A stretch of DNA of 64,000 nucleotides from Kingdonia uniflora (lineage: Eukaryota > Streptophyta > Magnoliopsida > Ranunculales > Circaeasteraceae): contig JACGCM010002840.1 of the NCBI GenBank assembly GCA_014058105.1, positions 372,001 through 436,000 on the forward strand, in the 5' to 3' direction. A program made the position numbers and the translations under genes. Numbering within the stretch: position 1 is the stretch's first letter; each line of letters opens with the position of its first letter. Below the pieces are notes generated by a model. It saw nothing but the letters and a program-made list of their open reading frames with translations. It did no database searches and was not told the origin of the DNA. Shown here one piece after another: positions 9,480 to 21,534 of the stretch.

Positions 9480-10260
9480 CAAAATAACCGAAAGATCAAG
9501 GAAACGTAACAAACTGGATCTTGTTCATATCGATGTTTAGGGGCCAACCAAAGTGTATTCTCTTGGTGGTTCTCATTATTACATTACTTTCATCGATGAT
9601 GCTACTCGTAAATTGTGGGTCTACTTTGTGAAGATCAAATGGGATGTGTTTGATAAGTTCGAGAAGTGGAGGGCCCTAGTTGAAAATTAAACCGGCCTGA
9701 AACTTAAGTCTGTTAGGTCAGATAACGGGGGCGGAGACTATAGTGAAAAGTTTGAAGATTATAGTGCATCAAATATGATTAGGCAATAAAAGATTTTCTA
9801 AAATTCCAAACCAAAATGGTGTTGCGCAGAACGCATGAACCGAACCGTAAATGTAAGAGCGAGGAGTATGAGACTCAACGCAGGATTACTGAAATGTTTT
9901 TAGGTGGATGTGGCTAGTACGATAACGTACTTGATTAATAGAGGGCCTTTACCGACTTTGGACTTTAACAGATTGCCTGAAGAAGCATGAGCCTGTACTA
10001 AAGAGATAAACCTTGCTCACTTCTGTATTTTCGGTTGTACCTCATATGTACTTGATAATTCAGATACAAGGACAAAGTTTTATGCAAAGTCAATGAAGTG
10101 CATATTCATTGGATATGGTTGTGATGAGTTTGGGTACTAATTTTTGGATGGGAAAAATTGGAAAGTCATCCGGAGCCGTAATATTACAGTCAATGAGGAG
10201 GTTTTGAATAAAGACTTCAATGCACCTGTGGATAGGAATTGAAGTGAAGTAGCAGAAAGT
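9480..10260 (+). pseudogene. Copia integrase, catalytic core partly lost
   Basis: The frame reads LDLVHIDV, stop, GPTKVYSLGGSHYYITFIDD, then RKLWVYFVK and SVRSDNGGG, giving catalytic Asp in HIDV and SDNG. The third acidic residue normally sits in a block PQQNGVAERMNRT. Here the remnant is IPNQNGVAQNA, then out of frame MNRTVNVRARSM, so Glu is replaced and the frame shifts near 9790-9840. The C-terminal part (HFCIFGCTSYVLDNSD, MKCIFIGYGCDEFGY) follows the usual Copia pattern. The integrase is not functional. Confidence 0.85.
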
Positions 10261-10305
10261 GTTGACATTGAATTTAAACCCTCTTGAGAGGTTGAAGAAG
10301 AAGTT

Positions 10306-10915
10306 GTGGTTGAGTCCGATGCACCGAATCAAAGCGAGGAACCTAATGATCTAGACATTCCAATAACACTTCGAAAGGATTCGAGAAATGCAAAAACTTT
10401 GGCTAGGTACGTTAACTCCCTACATTACTTACTATTTATAGATGGTTGTAAACTCGGAAGTTATAAGGAGGCTTTAGATATGGAGGCCAAAAGCAAGTGG
10501 GAGCTTGTTATAGATGATAAGATGTAATCATTATCAGTAAATTAAACTTGGGATTTAGTTCGGTTACCAAAAGAGAAGAGAGTATTACACAGCAAGTGGG
10601 TATACAGACTAAAGCAAGAATCTGACGGTTCAAGAAGATTTAAGGCTAGACTTGTGGTGAAGGGCTTTTAACAAAAAAAAAGGTGTTGATTTTGGTGAAA
10701 TCTTTGCTCCTGTTGTGAAGAAGTCTACTATTCGAGTTGTGTTGAATATAGTTACAGTTGAAGATTTATATCTTGAGCAGCTTTATGTCAAGACAACATT
10801 TCTTTACAACCTTGATAAATAAATTTATGTGAAATAGTTATAAGGGTATTCAGTTAAAGGGTAAGAAGATCTAATGTGTAGGCTCGCGAAGAGCTTATAC
10901 TTCACAAATTTTAGC
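10306..10915 (+). pseudogene. Copia reverse transcriptase, 5' part only
   Basis: GSYKEALDMEAKSKWELVI starts the usual pre-RT block. Then, with one frame change near 10530, comes TWDLVRLPKEKRVLHSKWVY, FKARLVVKGF and GVDFGEIFAPVVKKSTIRVV, ending with LYLEQLYVKTTFLYNLDK. This wording (KWVYRLKQE.DGS..F.ARLVVKGF) is closest to the Tork lineage. The catalytic YVDD block and RNase H are missing: recognisable sequence ends near 10915, just before CACTA-like DNA. That is a deletion or an insertion junction. Confidence 0.85.
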
Positions 10916-11220
10916 AAAATATCACGGGCTCTGTCTGTGGTAAAATGTTATTTGCCATAAACTTTTGTTGTAGTGGAAGTCTGTAATAAAGTGGTGGAGA
11001 TCTGAAAAAAAAGTTACGTGACAATTTTTTTGCCACAAACTTTATCTGAGCTTAACGTACGGTTTTGCCACAGATTTAATCTGTGGTTAATTTATTACCA
11101 CAGATATAAACCGTGTTATAAAACAGGGTAAGACACAATATAAATCTGTGGTTATTTATTTACTACAGAAAAAGTCTGTGGCAATTATTTTTTTATTTTT
11201 TCAAAAAAAATTTCCACAAA
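10915..11220 (-). mobile_element. CACTA-like terminus and subterminal repeats
   Basis: Read on the minus strand from 10975, the sequence begins CACTACAACAAAAGTTTATG. This is the terminal form of plant CACTA (CMC/EnSpm) elements, followed inward by GGCAAAT and ACCACAGACAGAG. From 11030 to 11190 there are further subterminal-like units, TTGCCACAGATTTAATCTGTGG and its variants, in both orientations. No transposase is visible. The fragment may be one deleted element or the ends of two. Confidence 0.55.
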
Positions 11221-11429
11221 TATATCAAAATTAGACATCATAATTTTAAACACTCCAAAAATACACCTACTGTGTATTAGATCATATTTTAAGTTATAAT
11301 ATATTAACAAAAGATAGTTAATAACTTTTTTCATTTATCAATAAGCAATGAAGCATCCATGCACAATAATTTGTACGATGCCAGAAAGAAAGAAAAACAT
11401 AACAACAAAATAAAATAAAGAAAATAACA

Positions 11430-13420
11430 ATGTCTCCAAAGGCACTTAAAGGACATAGTTTCCATCACGATAAGGTTAAAATAAGTTCTGATCGGGCTAA
11501 TTCAATTCTCTGGGAGAGAGAGAAAGAGGCCTGGCATAGCACATCCTCGCAAAACAAAGCTTTATTTGATGGAAATGATTTGCATACAAACTTGGGCCAA
11601 CCCGGGGGAAGAATGCACCTTTGAGGAAATGCCAACTCTTGAAAGAAGACTATAGTAATCTGTCGCACTTGAGCATCAAAAACTTTGTAACGAAAATGAG
11701 AGTTTGGACCCTGTCTAGGCACCTTTGGGGTGTGGGGGCTAGGACAACTTATGCCCTTTCCATTTCCCTTGCTACAAGAGACAAATCCATTTTGTAACAC
11801 TAAGAGGCAGATTATGTATTTAATAACATATGAGCCAGTTTTTAGGGGAATAAAGCAGGCATAGAGGGGAAGCAATTAATGGTATTCTTACATTTATAAG
11901 ACTAACCTTATAAAAGGCCAATGTTCAGTTGGAAGAGGTGTTTTAGTTCTCAGTTGGTCCGACTTGGGGTTGTGTAGTTGAAGTGAAATTGCCTAGCAAG
12001 TATAACCTGGTTAATCAAGTGTACCCATCATTATTCAAATTCCAGGGGATTAAAGAAAATAAGCATATGAGATTATAGAAAATGCGACTTACAGCTTTTG
12101 TCTCATATTTCTGTCCTTGGGGAGAGTGACTCCGCGGAGAATGACTCCTGTGATTCACCCCTTGAACCAAATAGTCCATTATGTGGCGTTTCAGGTAGTG
12201 GATATGGATAGTTCTGAGCATGACGAGACTCTTCAGTCATTATACAAACAGAAACTCGAAGCACCATCAATTCTTTTCAGCCCTCTGCTGTGTAATATAA
12301 TGTTGAGATCAGAAAGTTCTGTTGAAGGAAATGTTAGTTCATCACATAGAGAACCCAACATTGCAAATGTATTATGGAACCATAGTAGGAGAAATGGCAT
12401 TGCTGAATAACGGACTGCTAGTTCAAGTCCAGAGCATCTTTTTTTTCAAGCACCGCTCAATGCTTAGTGGTCACAGGCATTCATTTAGAGAATATGTAGA
12501 AGGAATGGATGCATCAAGGTCAGATGGAGCACCAAATCCTAAAAGTCCAGATTAAGAAGATGAAGCATGAGCATTACTCTAGAGATTGGCGATGATATCC
12601 TAAGGGCGGTCTGAGCAATGAACAAAACACTAAAGCAGAACCGCTTTTTGAAGGATGACGTTGATGATAGATCTCATTCAACCCATGGAAAAGATGCATC
12701 ACTTTTTTCTCGAGATAGTCATAACCAAATATCTAGCAAAATGTCTGCCACGTGTAGTCTTTTGAAAAAGCAAATAAGCTCGAAAAAGGCAGCATCGTTG
12801 CCTTCATCCCCTCATGAATTTAGGGGTCAGTCTTCAGAGAGATGTAGGCCCTCAAATTTTGCAGAGAGTCCTGAAAATGTCTCAACATGAAATAAAGTGC
12901 TTTACTCTTCTGCCCTGGACAATGCTTTATTGCCTTTTTAAGAATGGAATATTGATTTCTCATAATTAGCCGTCGAAACTCGAGTTAGAATGGGTTTCTT
13001 TGGAGAAGTTTTTCGAGGTGTCTGAAACGGCATAGATGTTGCTATCAAAGTTTTCCTAGAGGAAGATTTGACATCTGAACATATCGAAGACTTCTGCAAT
13101 GAAATATCTATCATATGGCGACTTCGACATCCAAACGTCAATTTATTTCTGGGAGCATGCATGAAGCCTCCTCAATTGTCAATGGTTACTGAATATATGG
13201 AGATAGGATCTTTATACTATTTAATCCATATGAGTTGCCAGGAAAAAAAAATAAGCTGGCACAAGTGATTCAAAATGCTCTCTGATATATGTAGGGAACT
13301 GAAGTGCATACACCGAATGAAGATTGTCCATCATGATCTGAAGAGTGCAAATTGCCTGGTGAACAAGTATTGGACAGTTAAAATTCTACATCATAATATG
13401 TACAACAAAACAGAAAATAT
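11430..13420 (+). pseudogene. Raf-like MAPKKK (EDR1/CTR1-type) pseudogene
   Basis: The segment 12935-13410 reads as a kinase domain: MGFFGEVFRGV (Gly loop), NGIDVAIKVFLEEDL (catalytic Lys), FCNEISIIWRLRHPNV, LSMVTEYMEIGSLYYLIH and MKIVHHDLKSANCLVN, ending at YWTVKI. This pattern is that of plant Raf-like MAPKKKs, cytosolic Ser/Thr kinases. HRD is HHD and the DFG loop and C-lobe are absent. Stops fall in FRGV*NG and WHK*FK. A preceding region (12117-12890) is Ser-rich with IGDDILRAV*AMNKTLKQN, fitting the N-terminal part of the same protein, and 11430-11880 may be further upstream sequence. I see no clear intron between 12600 and 13410, so it could be a retrocopy. Confidence 0.8.
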
Positions 13421-13479
13421 ATTCACGTTCAAACACCTTAACACCAAGAGTTGTCAGAGGAGCCATATCAGAATATGAG

Positions 13480-15235
13480 AAGAATGCTAGAGTTAAAAAA
13501 ATGTTAAAAATCCTAAATAATTATAAGGCCGCATATATCACAATTCTTATCGGGTCTTTATATCTTTAAAGTCTTTTTTAATTATCCAAGGGTTGAGATG
13601 GAAACAAAGAGAATCTAGAAGAAATGGCCGTTAAGCTCTTCCGAAGATACTAAGAGAAATTATCAAAGGTGGAATCAGCACCAACGTAATATGCGGCATA
13701 GAGCTAGACTCATCAAGAAAAATAGTCCAAAAAAAGATCTTAATGAGCAAGAACAACTTACATATCCACATGATAGGTAAGCTATCACGTAGGATGAGGC
13801 ATTAGCCTAGCAAAAGGTCGCCTATATCTTCCATTGTATTAATGTCCTTTGAATAGTTGGTCTGTAAACAACTTACAACGGTGAGGGTTTGCTGTCAAAG
13901 TTAAGAAAATAAACTAGTATGAACATCATACAGTCCTACAAAATACATATATAAATGGCTAAGAGAAGAAACCAATGTAATAAATAAATAAAAAAGGTGA
14001 AATAGGAAAAGTTGAATGGTTGTATATGCCCAATTTTAATGTATGATTCTAGGTCGAATCAAGTTAACCATGGAAAGTATAACAGACAATATGAACACAT
14101 GCATGAACCATGATAAGAATGTAGAGTAATCCAGCATGTCATAATGCATCTAGCATAATTTTTATGCCCACTATTAGATTAATAGTCTTCACACTTGTTA
14201 TCATGATCACTTAATAAGCGTAATTTACCTCATACTCAATTGAAATAGATGGTAGTAAACCGCCGTTAGGCATACATATATTAGCGCACAGGGCCACACT
14301 TAAGCCAAATATCACACTAGCAACAAGAGAAATACTAGTATTTTTATACATAAGACATACCAGAGATATAGTTTTGTTTCGAACCTGTTTAAGAAATCTC
14401 CAACCTATGTTTCTTTACAAATTTAATGTACCTGCATAAATTGTATGACATCAGTACCTAATAAAAATATGCGGTTACTACTAGCAACATATACCAGAGC
14501 AACAATCTAATTTGGACACAATAATCCATGAGGGCAGTAAATTTGTACCACCAGGGTTACTAGTAGCAACATATCTCAGAGCAAATAAATGCAACAAAAA
14601 GTGTAAATATCAACATCCAGATTGATGTCAAAAAGTACTTCGCTTAACACAATGATAATATTAGTGATGACATTAACAGTAGCAATTATCTTATCTTAGA
14701 GGCAGATATCAAGACCATGGGTCAAGTCAAAGATCGAGCCACGACTTTGAAAAATTTTATACAGAGCAATGCTTTGTACATAAAGTAAGATAGTCTTGTG
14801 TAGCCTATAACTATTTTCTAAATCCTAGCAATATCTTTTGTGCTTCGTCTTCATAATTCGACCTTACTTATTTTACATGGTGAGACTGGTATGATTTATT
14901 GATTCCTAGCTTCCATCTTTGCGGGATATACCACGGAAAATCCGCAGGGGTAAAAAATAAACTACTAGTGTCATAGAAAGCAAGCATGACTAAACTTCAT
15001 GGAAATGATAAATCACTAATTTGTAAAGAGGAGGGATGCCTTTAACCTACCACATGATTTGTTTAAATTACCCCGAGTAATTTTGAAGTCAAATGGTAAC
15101 ATAAAAGTTTAAGATAATATTAACCAATTGTAAAATGAGTCATTGGTTGTTAACTAAACCAAATGAAGTTGATATACCAACAAAAAATAAAAATAAAAAT
15201 ACGACTCCCATTATAGTCGTAATAACAAGTCTAGC
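13480..15235. other. AT-rich spacer, no gene seen
   Basis: No coding motif is recognised. A short direct repeat (TTACTA.TAGCAACATAT then CAGAGCAA) occurs near 14475 and again near 14559, about 84 bp apart. Confidence 0.5.
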
Positions 15236-15239
15236 ACTG

Positions 15240-15268
15240 TCTTTTTCTCTCTTTTTTCTTTTTTTTTG
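15240..15268 (-). other. Possible poly(A) tail remnant of invertase retrocopy (poly-T on + strand)
   Basis: A T-rich run with few C interruptions lies about 160 bp past the invertase stop codon on the minus strand, where a retrotransposed mRNA would carry its poly(A). It is also compatible with a chance T-rich tract. Confidence 0.35.
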
Positions 15269-15427
15269 TTGGTTTAAAATGGTCTTGGATTTCAACTATG
15301 TTTTATAAAAATTGTTAAACAAGGAACATAAATAAACTAGCAATTATTTATTAAAAAAAAAATGGTATTTCTCATCAATGATACAATTTCCAATCTAGTG
15401 CATCCCCATTCCTCCACTTTTGATCTT

Positions 15428-16986
15428 TCAATACCTTGTATCTTTTTTCATAAACCAAGCACTTAAACTTGTGATTCTGATACTCTCTGTTCCATTACTG
15501 AAGACATGGAGCTGAGCCTTATCTCTAATAGCTAGCTTTGGGTAAACCCTAGATGTTATGCATGTTTTTCCTTCCCCTCCAAAACTCTTCACAATGGAGT
15601 GATCTATCAAAGTCCTCAAAGACAGTTTGCCATGGGTAGGATCTACATTCAAGAAAGCTCCATATGTGCCTTTATATAAGTCTTGTTCAACCAAGGAAGA
15701 TCTACTTTGGTCACTGCACATGAGCACCACATAGCTGTTGCTTTTCTGATCTTTAAAAGTTTCTGGAAAAAAACTGCAGTTTGTCCCTCCAAACCCATAG
15801 ATGCCAAAGCCAATAGCCCAAATGGTCCTACACTTCCTCTCTTTGAGCCTTCTTTTTGCCTACAAAGCAACAACTTGGGTCAAAGATCTCAGCTTTATCT
15901 AATTTCGGTAGATCAAATGTGACCTCTACATCTGCTTGGCTAGCTGTTACACCAAAATTTTTAACTACTGATCCTCCTTTGAGCTTTGTACTTGGCAAAT
16001 GGACTCCTTTTACACGTAATTTTTTAATTTTTGCAATGGGCCATTGAACAAGTTGACGTCTACTTTTATCGAGCCAAATTTCCCGAGGAATGGCCTGAAC
16101 TCCAGACCACACCTTCTTCCTATCAAGGGTAGCAGTAAAGGACTCATTAATCCAACCCCACAATATTCGCCAGTTTTTATCACTATCAAAGAAAGTCTTT
16201 GAAGCATAAGACTTGCCGTAATCATATCCAGCCCCGAATTGTTGTCCACTGATCCAAAGTCAGGAACATACTTATCTTTAACATGGTAATATGTACCTAT
16301 TGTGTAGTACTCACGTTTAGTATCATGCAAGCTTACCTTAAGTACATGTTTAACACTAGGACTAATCACGAAAGTGTCTAGTCCAAGTTTAGTAATAGTA
16401 GATACAGGGAAGAAATCTGGACACTCCTACATTCCAGTATCTTTCATTGAATGGAGAGGGTGCTGTGATTTGACCCAATGAAAAAAATCCTTACTTCTAT
16501 AAAGAATTGCTCTTCTCGACACCTTACTTTGTTCCTAATGATCGATCTCCATCTCCCGTCCGGGCCTTGCGATGCAATCGTCGGGTCCCTAAATGAATTC
16601 GCATTAATTCTATTCATTTCAGTAGGAACCATTAAAAGATTTTGAGGTGGTTTAATCCATTCTCGGAGGAACGGATCAGATAAGTTCTTGGGTAAGGCTA
16701 TATTATGTACATGAAAGTTTTGCAGATCAGTGTCAGTATACATTATCAGAGGTTTATTCCCAGGAAGAATAGTTGAAAAACTCGACCAATACCCATTTTC
16801 ATCAAATGGTATAATCCAATTTTTGGGAGGTTGGAAATGATAACTAGTTCTATAAGGTTGTTTTTGTGTTGGAGTTGACATAGATTCAAGATTTCTATAT
16901 ATCTGGTGAGATGCTTCAACTCCAACTCCATAACTAAGAACAAGAAAAGAGCACAAAAAAACTAGCAAAACATTTGAAATCTCCAT
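15428..16986 (-). pseudogene. Cell-wall invertase (GH32) intronless pseudogene
   Basis: The start ATG at 16986 opens a signal peptide (MEISNVLLVFLCSFLVLSYG). Then come YRTSYHFQPPKNWI, a jump to PFDENGYWSSFSTILPGNKP, DPFLREWIKPPQN and FRDPT. After frame changes: ECPDFFPVST, EYYTIGTYYHVKDKYVPD, RILWGWINESF, GVQAIPREIWLD, LVQWPI and, near the end, SLRTLIDHSIVKSFGG. These are hallmarks of plant acid invertases, which split sucrose in the apoplast. The NDPNG nucleophile block and about 40 residues are missing, and the Trp of WECPDF is a TAG stop (about 16425). Further stops and shifts occur at 15640-15870. Exon junctions expected around GWANESD, GIQAIP and QWP are continuous, suggesting a processed copy. 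It cannot be active. Confidence 0.9.
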
Positions 16987-16999
16987 GAATCTATTCTAC

Positions 17000-17870
17000 A
17001 ATTGCTAAAGTTTTTTTAGAGAGGAAGATGAGTATTATATTCGCTATTAATTAAGAAAAGAACACTGTCATTTGACTTTTTCAAATCCCCACAGCAAGGC
17101 ACAAAAGAAAAGACATACCACATAAGTAGATTGAAGACCCCATTCAGCTTATATTTCACATTTGGAGTCATGATTTATTTCTTAGTCTATAAGATCCCGG
17201 CTACCCCTATAGGGTTAAACTACATCTGATTTCTCTTAATATGTGTATTAGCTTGCCCCGAGACTTGCAACAATCACAATCTTAGTTTACTTGGCACGAG
17301 AGGTATAAATACTCCATTTGCTTGAATAAATCAAACAGTTGATCTTTAATGTTCAAAATAAGTATTAGATTGTTGTAATGTATATCACATTTAAATTTTA
17401 AGTTGTATAGAAAGCTAGAAACCGTATGTTCTCCCGGACTCCCTCGCGATAACAAAACTCCAGTAGATTCAAACTCAGGGGACAAGCATTGGAAAAATAC
17501 TCGACGAATCTTCTGAACTGAAGTCATTGAGAGGATTACAAATCAAATTAAAAATAGATCATGGTAATTTTATACTTTGTTCAAAACCCCAATTCAAACG
17601 AGAATCTTCAAGCAGTTCAATTTAAATATCACAATGACTTCAGTTCAAAGGAAAAAATCTAATAATCCAATTTCACCCAAATGAAATATTAACCAAAAAC
17701 AAAATACTAATTTCACAAATTTCACCCAAAGAATTTTGATTTCAAAGAAACAAATCTAATTAATCCACAAATCGGATGCTAATTTTCTCAAAAATTAAAG
17801 TTCAATTACAATTGAGAGTAAGAACAATTCAGAAGTTAGGGTTTAAGAACTTATGAGTTTTTAAGATTGC
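17000..17870. other. Spacer with a possible minus-strand gene fragment
   Basis: Minus-strand 17527-17400 reads LSPEFESTGVLLSRGSPGE, which looks coding-like but matches no family I can name. The rest is AT-rich with no clear signal. Confidence 0.3.
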
Positions 17871-17873
17871 CGG

Positions 17874-17893
17874 GAGAGAGAGAGAGAGAGAGT
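17874..17893 (+). repeat. (AG)n microsatellite
   Basis: About ten AG units. On the minus strand this is a CT-rich tract of the type often seen in plant 5' UTRs. Confidence 0.85.
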
Positions 17894-18047
17894 AAATGAG
17901 AGAAGAACTTGAAGATATTGTATGATTGGGCTTTGATAAGATTATGGTTAGGATGTGAGGAATCTCTAAATAATTTTTTTTTCTACGGTTCAAGAGGAAA
18001 GAACAAAATCTAATAATTTGAAAAACTAAGCGGAATCCCAATCAAAA

Positions 18048-18300
18048 CTAAGGGTATGTTTGGTAACCCAATTTTTTTCCCGAGAAACTGTTTCCCACTT
18101 TTAAATTTTCTCATTGTTTCCCATTTAAGATTTCCCAGTGTTTCTACCATTTGGTTGCCAAGTAAGAAATAATATAACTATTTTCCTTTTTCTCACATTT
18201 TCTTCACAGTAGTATTTGGTTATCCATTTCCCACTTCGTAAAAAAACACAAATACGGAAAGCAAACATAAATATTATTCTAAAATGTAATTCAAGCGAAC
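18048..18300. mobile_element. Possible hAT-type MITE fragment
   Basis: The segment starts AGGGTATGTTTGGTAACCCAA and is rich in repeated GTTTCCCA/TTTCCCACTT motifs, a common look of small hAT-related repeats in plants. No matching inverted terminus was found within 300 bp, so the call is tentative. Confidence 0.3.
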
Positions 18301-18726
18301 ATTATTAAAAAACAAAGTACGTATTATTCAACCAAACATCCTAAAACCAAACTCAAAATAAATCCATGCACTTAAAAACATTATTAATATAGTTTAACTC
18401 TAATACACAATTAATGTAATTCATGCCTATTTCGATATCTACTCTGACCATCTAAGGGCACTATAGCATGGATGAATGTACTATCATAGCTCTAACACAG
18501 TCCTTGTAAAATATTATAAATATATTAATATTGCTCAAACTGAGGTGAAGATTTATACTGATGTGAATCTGGCCAATATGTTTACGAATGTGGTAAATTT
18601 TCAGAAGTTGTCGACATGCACAACTTCTGTGGGTCTTCATGATTAAAGGTATAGGTAGCATGAGCAATTCATTATTGGATATATGAAGATGGGTTATGGT
18701 AGATTCGATTTTAAGTGAGAGATTAA

Positions 18727-19600
18727 TGAGGAATGAACTCGAATTATGTTCGTGGATGATTATTGGAGTTAGTGGGACGAGCAAGGATCGAAGACGGAAG
18801 GAGAATATGGATTTTCAGTATTCGAACAGAAGAGATAGAACCTACTTTATTAGAATAGACTTTTGGGTCTATTTGAATAGAAAGTTTTCTATCCGAATAA
18901 ACCCAAAGTCTATTCAAATAAAAGTTTCAGAACTTGGATTTATTCGAATAGATTTTGGTCTTTGTTTGAATAGACTTCATAAACACCGCTTTAGAAGGTT
19001 GGATTGAAGACGTTGGCTTGCCTCGTGATCCGCACTTTGAGTCTAAATTGGTGCAATAACTTTCCAACAATAAAAGTGATACTTAGTATATTTTTTATTG
19101 TATCTTTATGAGTTTAATTCTAGAGATAACTAGGGTTTGAAAGACTCTATTAAAGCTTCGAGGAAGCTTGAAGAGATTGCTTGTAACCTATTTGAACATA
19201 TTGCATTGTTTGCGAGGAGTACAAGATTTTTTCTCCGTAAGGGTTTTCCACATCCCTCTTCCGAGTAAATTCTTTGTCCTTGTTTTGCTACTGTAGTTAT
19301 GGTCGAATGTAACTATGAGTTAATGCAATTAGAGACTTTAAATACAATAATTAATGGTTGTCTTCATTATTTTGATTTAATGGTATAAATCTTGACTATT
19401 GTTCTATAATAAAAAAAACGTTAGCATCTAAACCCAGAACTTCTAACATATTGGTAGTAAAAAAATTTTACTTTAGAGATAACAAAACCAATGGGGTTTC
19501 ATTTTGTGGATTTCACTACAGGTGTGCAAGGGGTTCCAACATATCGATAATAATGATAGAGCCAACGTTATTTATGTGATAGTGTCACAGGGTAGCGCCG
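18727..19600 (+). repeat. Second copy of the Copia LTR (3' incomplete)
   Basis: This aligns by eye with 6955-7830 along its length: GGAATGAACT, GAAGACGGAAGG, repeated TATTCGAATAGA-like motifs, AGACGTTGGCTTGC, TAGGGTTTGA, GCTTGTAACCTATTTGA, CCGTAAGGGTTTTCC, AGTTATGGTCGAATG, GGGGTTCCAACATAT and GAGCCAACGTTATT. Similarity stops near 19600. The final 230 bp of LTR1, including the second internal repeat and the CTTAACA end, is absent. It could be the 3' LTR of the Copia element, now 7.8 kb from its truncated RT, or a separate solo LTR of the same family. Confidence 0.75.
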
Positions 19601-19944
19601 AAGGCGCTTTGACGTTGTTGTCACAATTGGGTCACCGGTAGCACTAGTTTCTATCTATTTAACAAGTATACATATTAATTACTAAGTGGTAAATCAAATT
19701 TAGATGATGGAGAAGAAAAAAAAATCCAACCCAAAACCTAGCAACCCAAACAGATAATCGATGACCATGGATCCTCAAACGTTGAATCTGCTACAACTGA
19801 TTCTCAACAATGGCATTAAATCACTGGGAATCAATAACGAGCAAGGGTTGGAGATATACATACCACAGTCACAAGTAGGTATAGGGGACTATTAGTGCAA
19901 ACCCTAGTAAAATCCCTTACCAAATTTTAATACTGGCAGATAAG

Positions 19945-21300
19945 ATGGAGAGCAATAATACCATATCAAGAGCAGTCTACCCGTGGGGTTTTCTTGAAAA
20001 AGCAGCGTCAAACCCTAATTTAAAGGGGGAGGTTAACCTCGATAAAGAGAGAACAACTACAACGACAATCGACGATGAGTGCAATGGGGATATGGCTGGA
20101 TTTAAACAAGTTCAGAAGGGAGCTCCACCAACAGCTGTAACCCAATAAAAATCATTTAGTAGAGACGAGAGATCTACTGTAAGTGTGCAAGAGAGGAGAC
20201 ACCCCAGTGATCACGATCATGACGGTAAAACTTGAAGAAGGCATATCATAATACCAATTCAGTTTAATAGGCATGTTAGACCTTCAAAAAATCAAATTCA
20301 CAGCAGTACAAGACTTTGCTCGAATGCACTGGAAAACTATAGGTTCGCGCAAGCTCATACCAGTCGGCAAAGGATTTTTTATCATCAAATTGGAGGACGA
20401 GGAGGATAAGATTTTAATTTGGAGCAGAGGACCATGGATGGTTGACAGAATGCCGGTGAGGATTCTTCTGTGGTGTTTATTCTTTTCAGTGGACAGCTGC
20501 AACAACTCAAATGCTCTCATATGGTATAAATTTCTTGGTCTACCTATTGAGATGTGGAGCCCCAAAATTATACTCTCTCTTGGTAAAACTATGGGAACAC
20601 CTATCCAGCTAGATCAATCGACTAAAAACCAAGACTATGGCTATCATGCAAATGCCTTCGTAGACATTGATATGTCTAAATCAATCCTCGGTCACATAAT
20701 ACTAGACATAGAAGGGTGAATGGTGAAATAAGATATAATGCTACACAGGGTCCCTAAATACTGCAAACATTGCAACAATGTTGGGCACATTATTGCGGAA
20801 TGCAAGATAGTGCAAAGGGCTTGCAGAAAAAATGGCAATGAACTATCAGGCAAAAATACAAAGAAGAGTTCAACAGAAGGGGGCAGAACAACAAAACCAA
20901 CAAAGCAATTCACATACAGGAAGGTACTACAAAAAGCAAGGAAACTAACAAGGTAACAATCCAATCATAACCATAACCATCTAACAAACACATATATTTC
21001 TAGGAAACACCCACCCCCTGAGCTAGCACCATATCCCCGACCATTTACTTCCCAGGGATGACAAAACCAATGCGACAGATTGAGCAAGTAGAGAGAATCG
21101 GACATGAAAAAGAATGGTCACTAGCAAAGGGGAGGACTAATTACAGCAGTGCACCACAAAAAGAGGCGGAGATCACAAGGATTAACACATTCGATGCGTT
21201 ACTCGGAGACACTATGGAGCAGAGTGAAGATGAAAGAACGGTAGGGGATATCTTAACTCAGAATACAAAGAAGAAATATAAAACAAGGCCAACAAGCAAC
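19945..21300 (+). pseudogene. LINE-1 ORF1: DUF4283 and CCHC zinc knuckle
   Basis: Positions 20273-20719 encode DUF4283: FARMHWKTIGSRKLIPVGKG, FIIKLEDEEDKILIWSRGPW, LIWYKFLGLPIEMWSPKIIL and an ending near ILGHIILDIEG. After two stops in the same frame comes VPKYCKHCNNVGHIIAEC, a CxxCxxxGHxxxxC knuckle (about 20747-20803). Such ORF1 proteins bind RNA in plant LINEs. The leading part (19945-20148) is in a different frame. The tail (21060-21530) contains KGGKIYTLDPRV, matching GDKLYTMDPRV of LINE-2 at 49680-49710, so the two LINEs belong to one clade. Confidence 0.85.
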
Positions 21301-21534
21301 TAGACTCTGCAATCTAGCCAGATGATACTAACGGAGCATAAACAAGGAAGGACTAGGGGAAACACAAAGTTAAAAAGTGGTAGATTTTGATGAAATACGA
21401 CTACTGCTTAACTCGGCAAGTTGGGCAGATGAAATGGAAGATGATGAACAAACTATGGTGAGAAAACTAGGGCCAAATCAGGTCTACAAAGGAGGCAAGA
21501 TATATACTCTAGACCCTCGAGTCACCAGATCCAA

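Noticed and set aside
15683..16047. Open plus-strand frames over the invertase
   Set aside because: They are shadows of the minus-strand invertase reading, which alone shows GH32 motifs.
15428..16986. A working cell-wall invertase gene
   Set aside because: The catalytic NDPNG block is absent and several stops and shifts break the frame.
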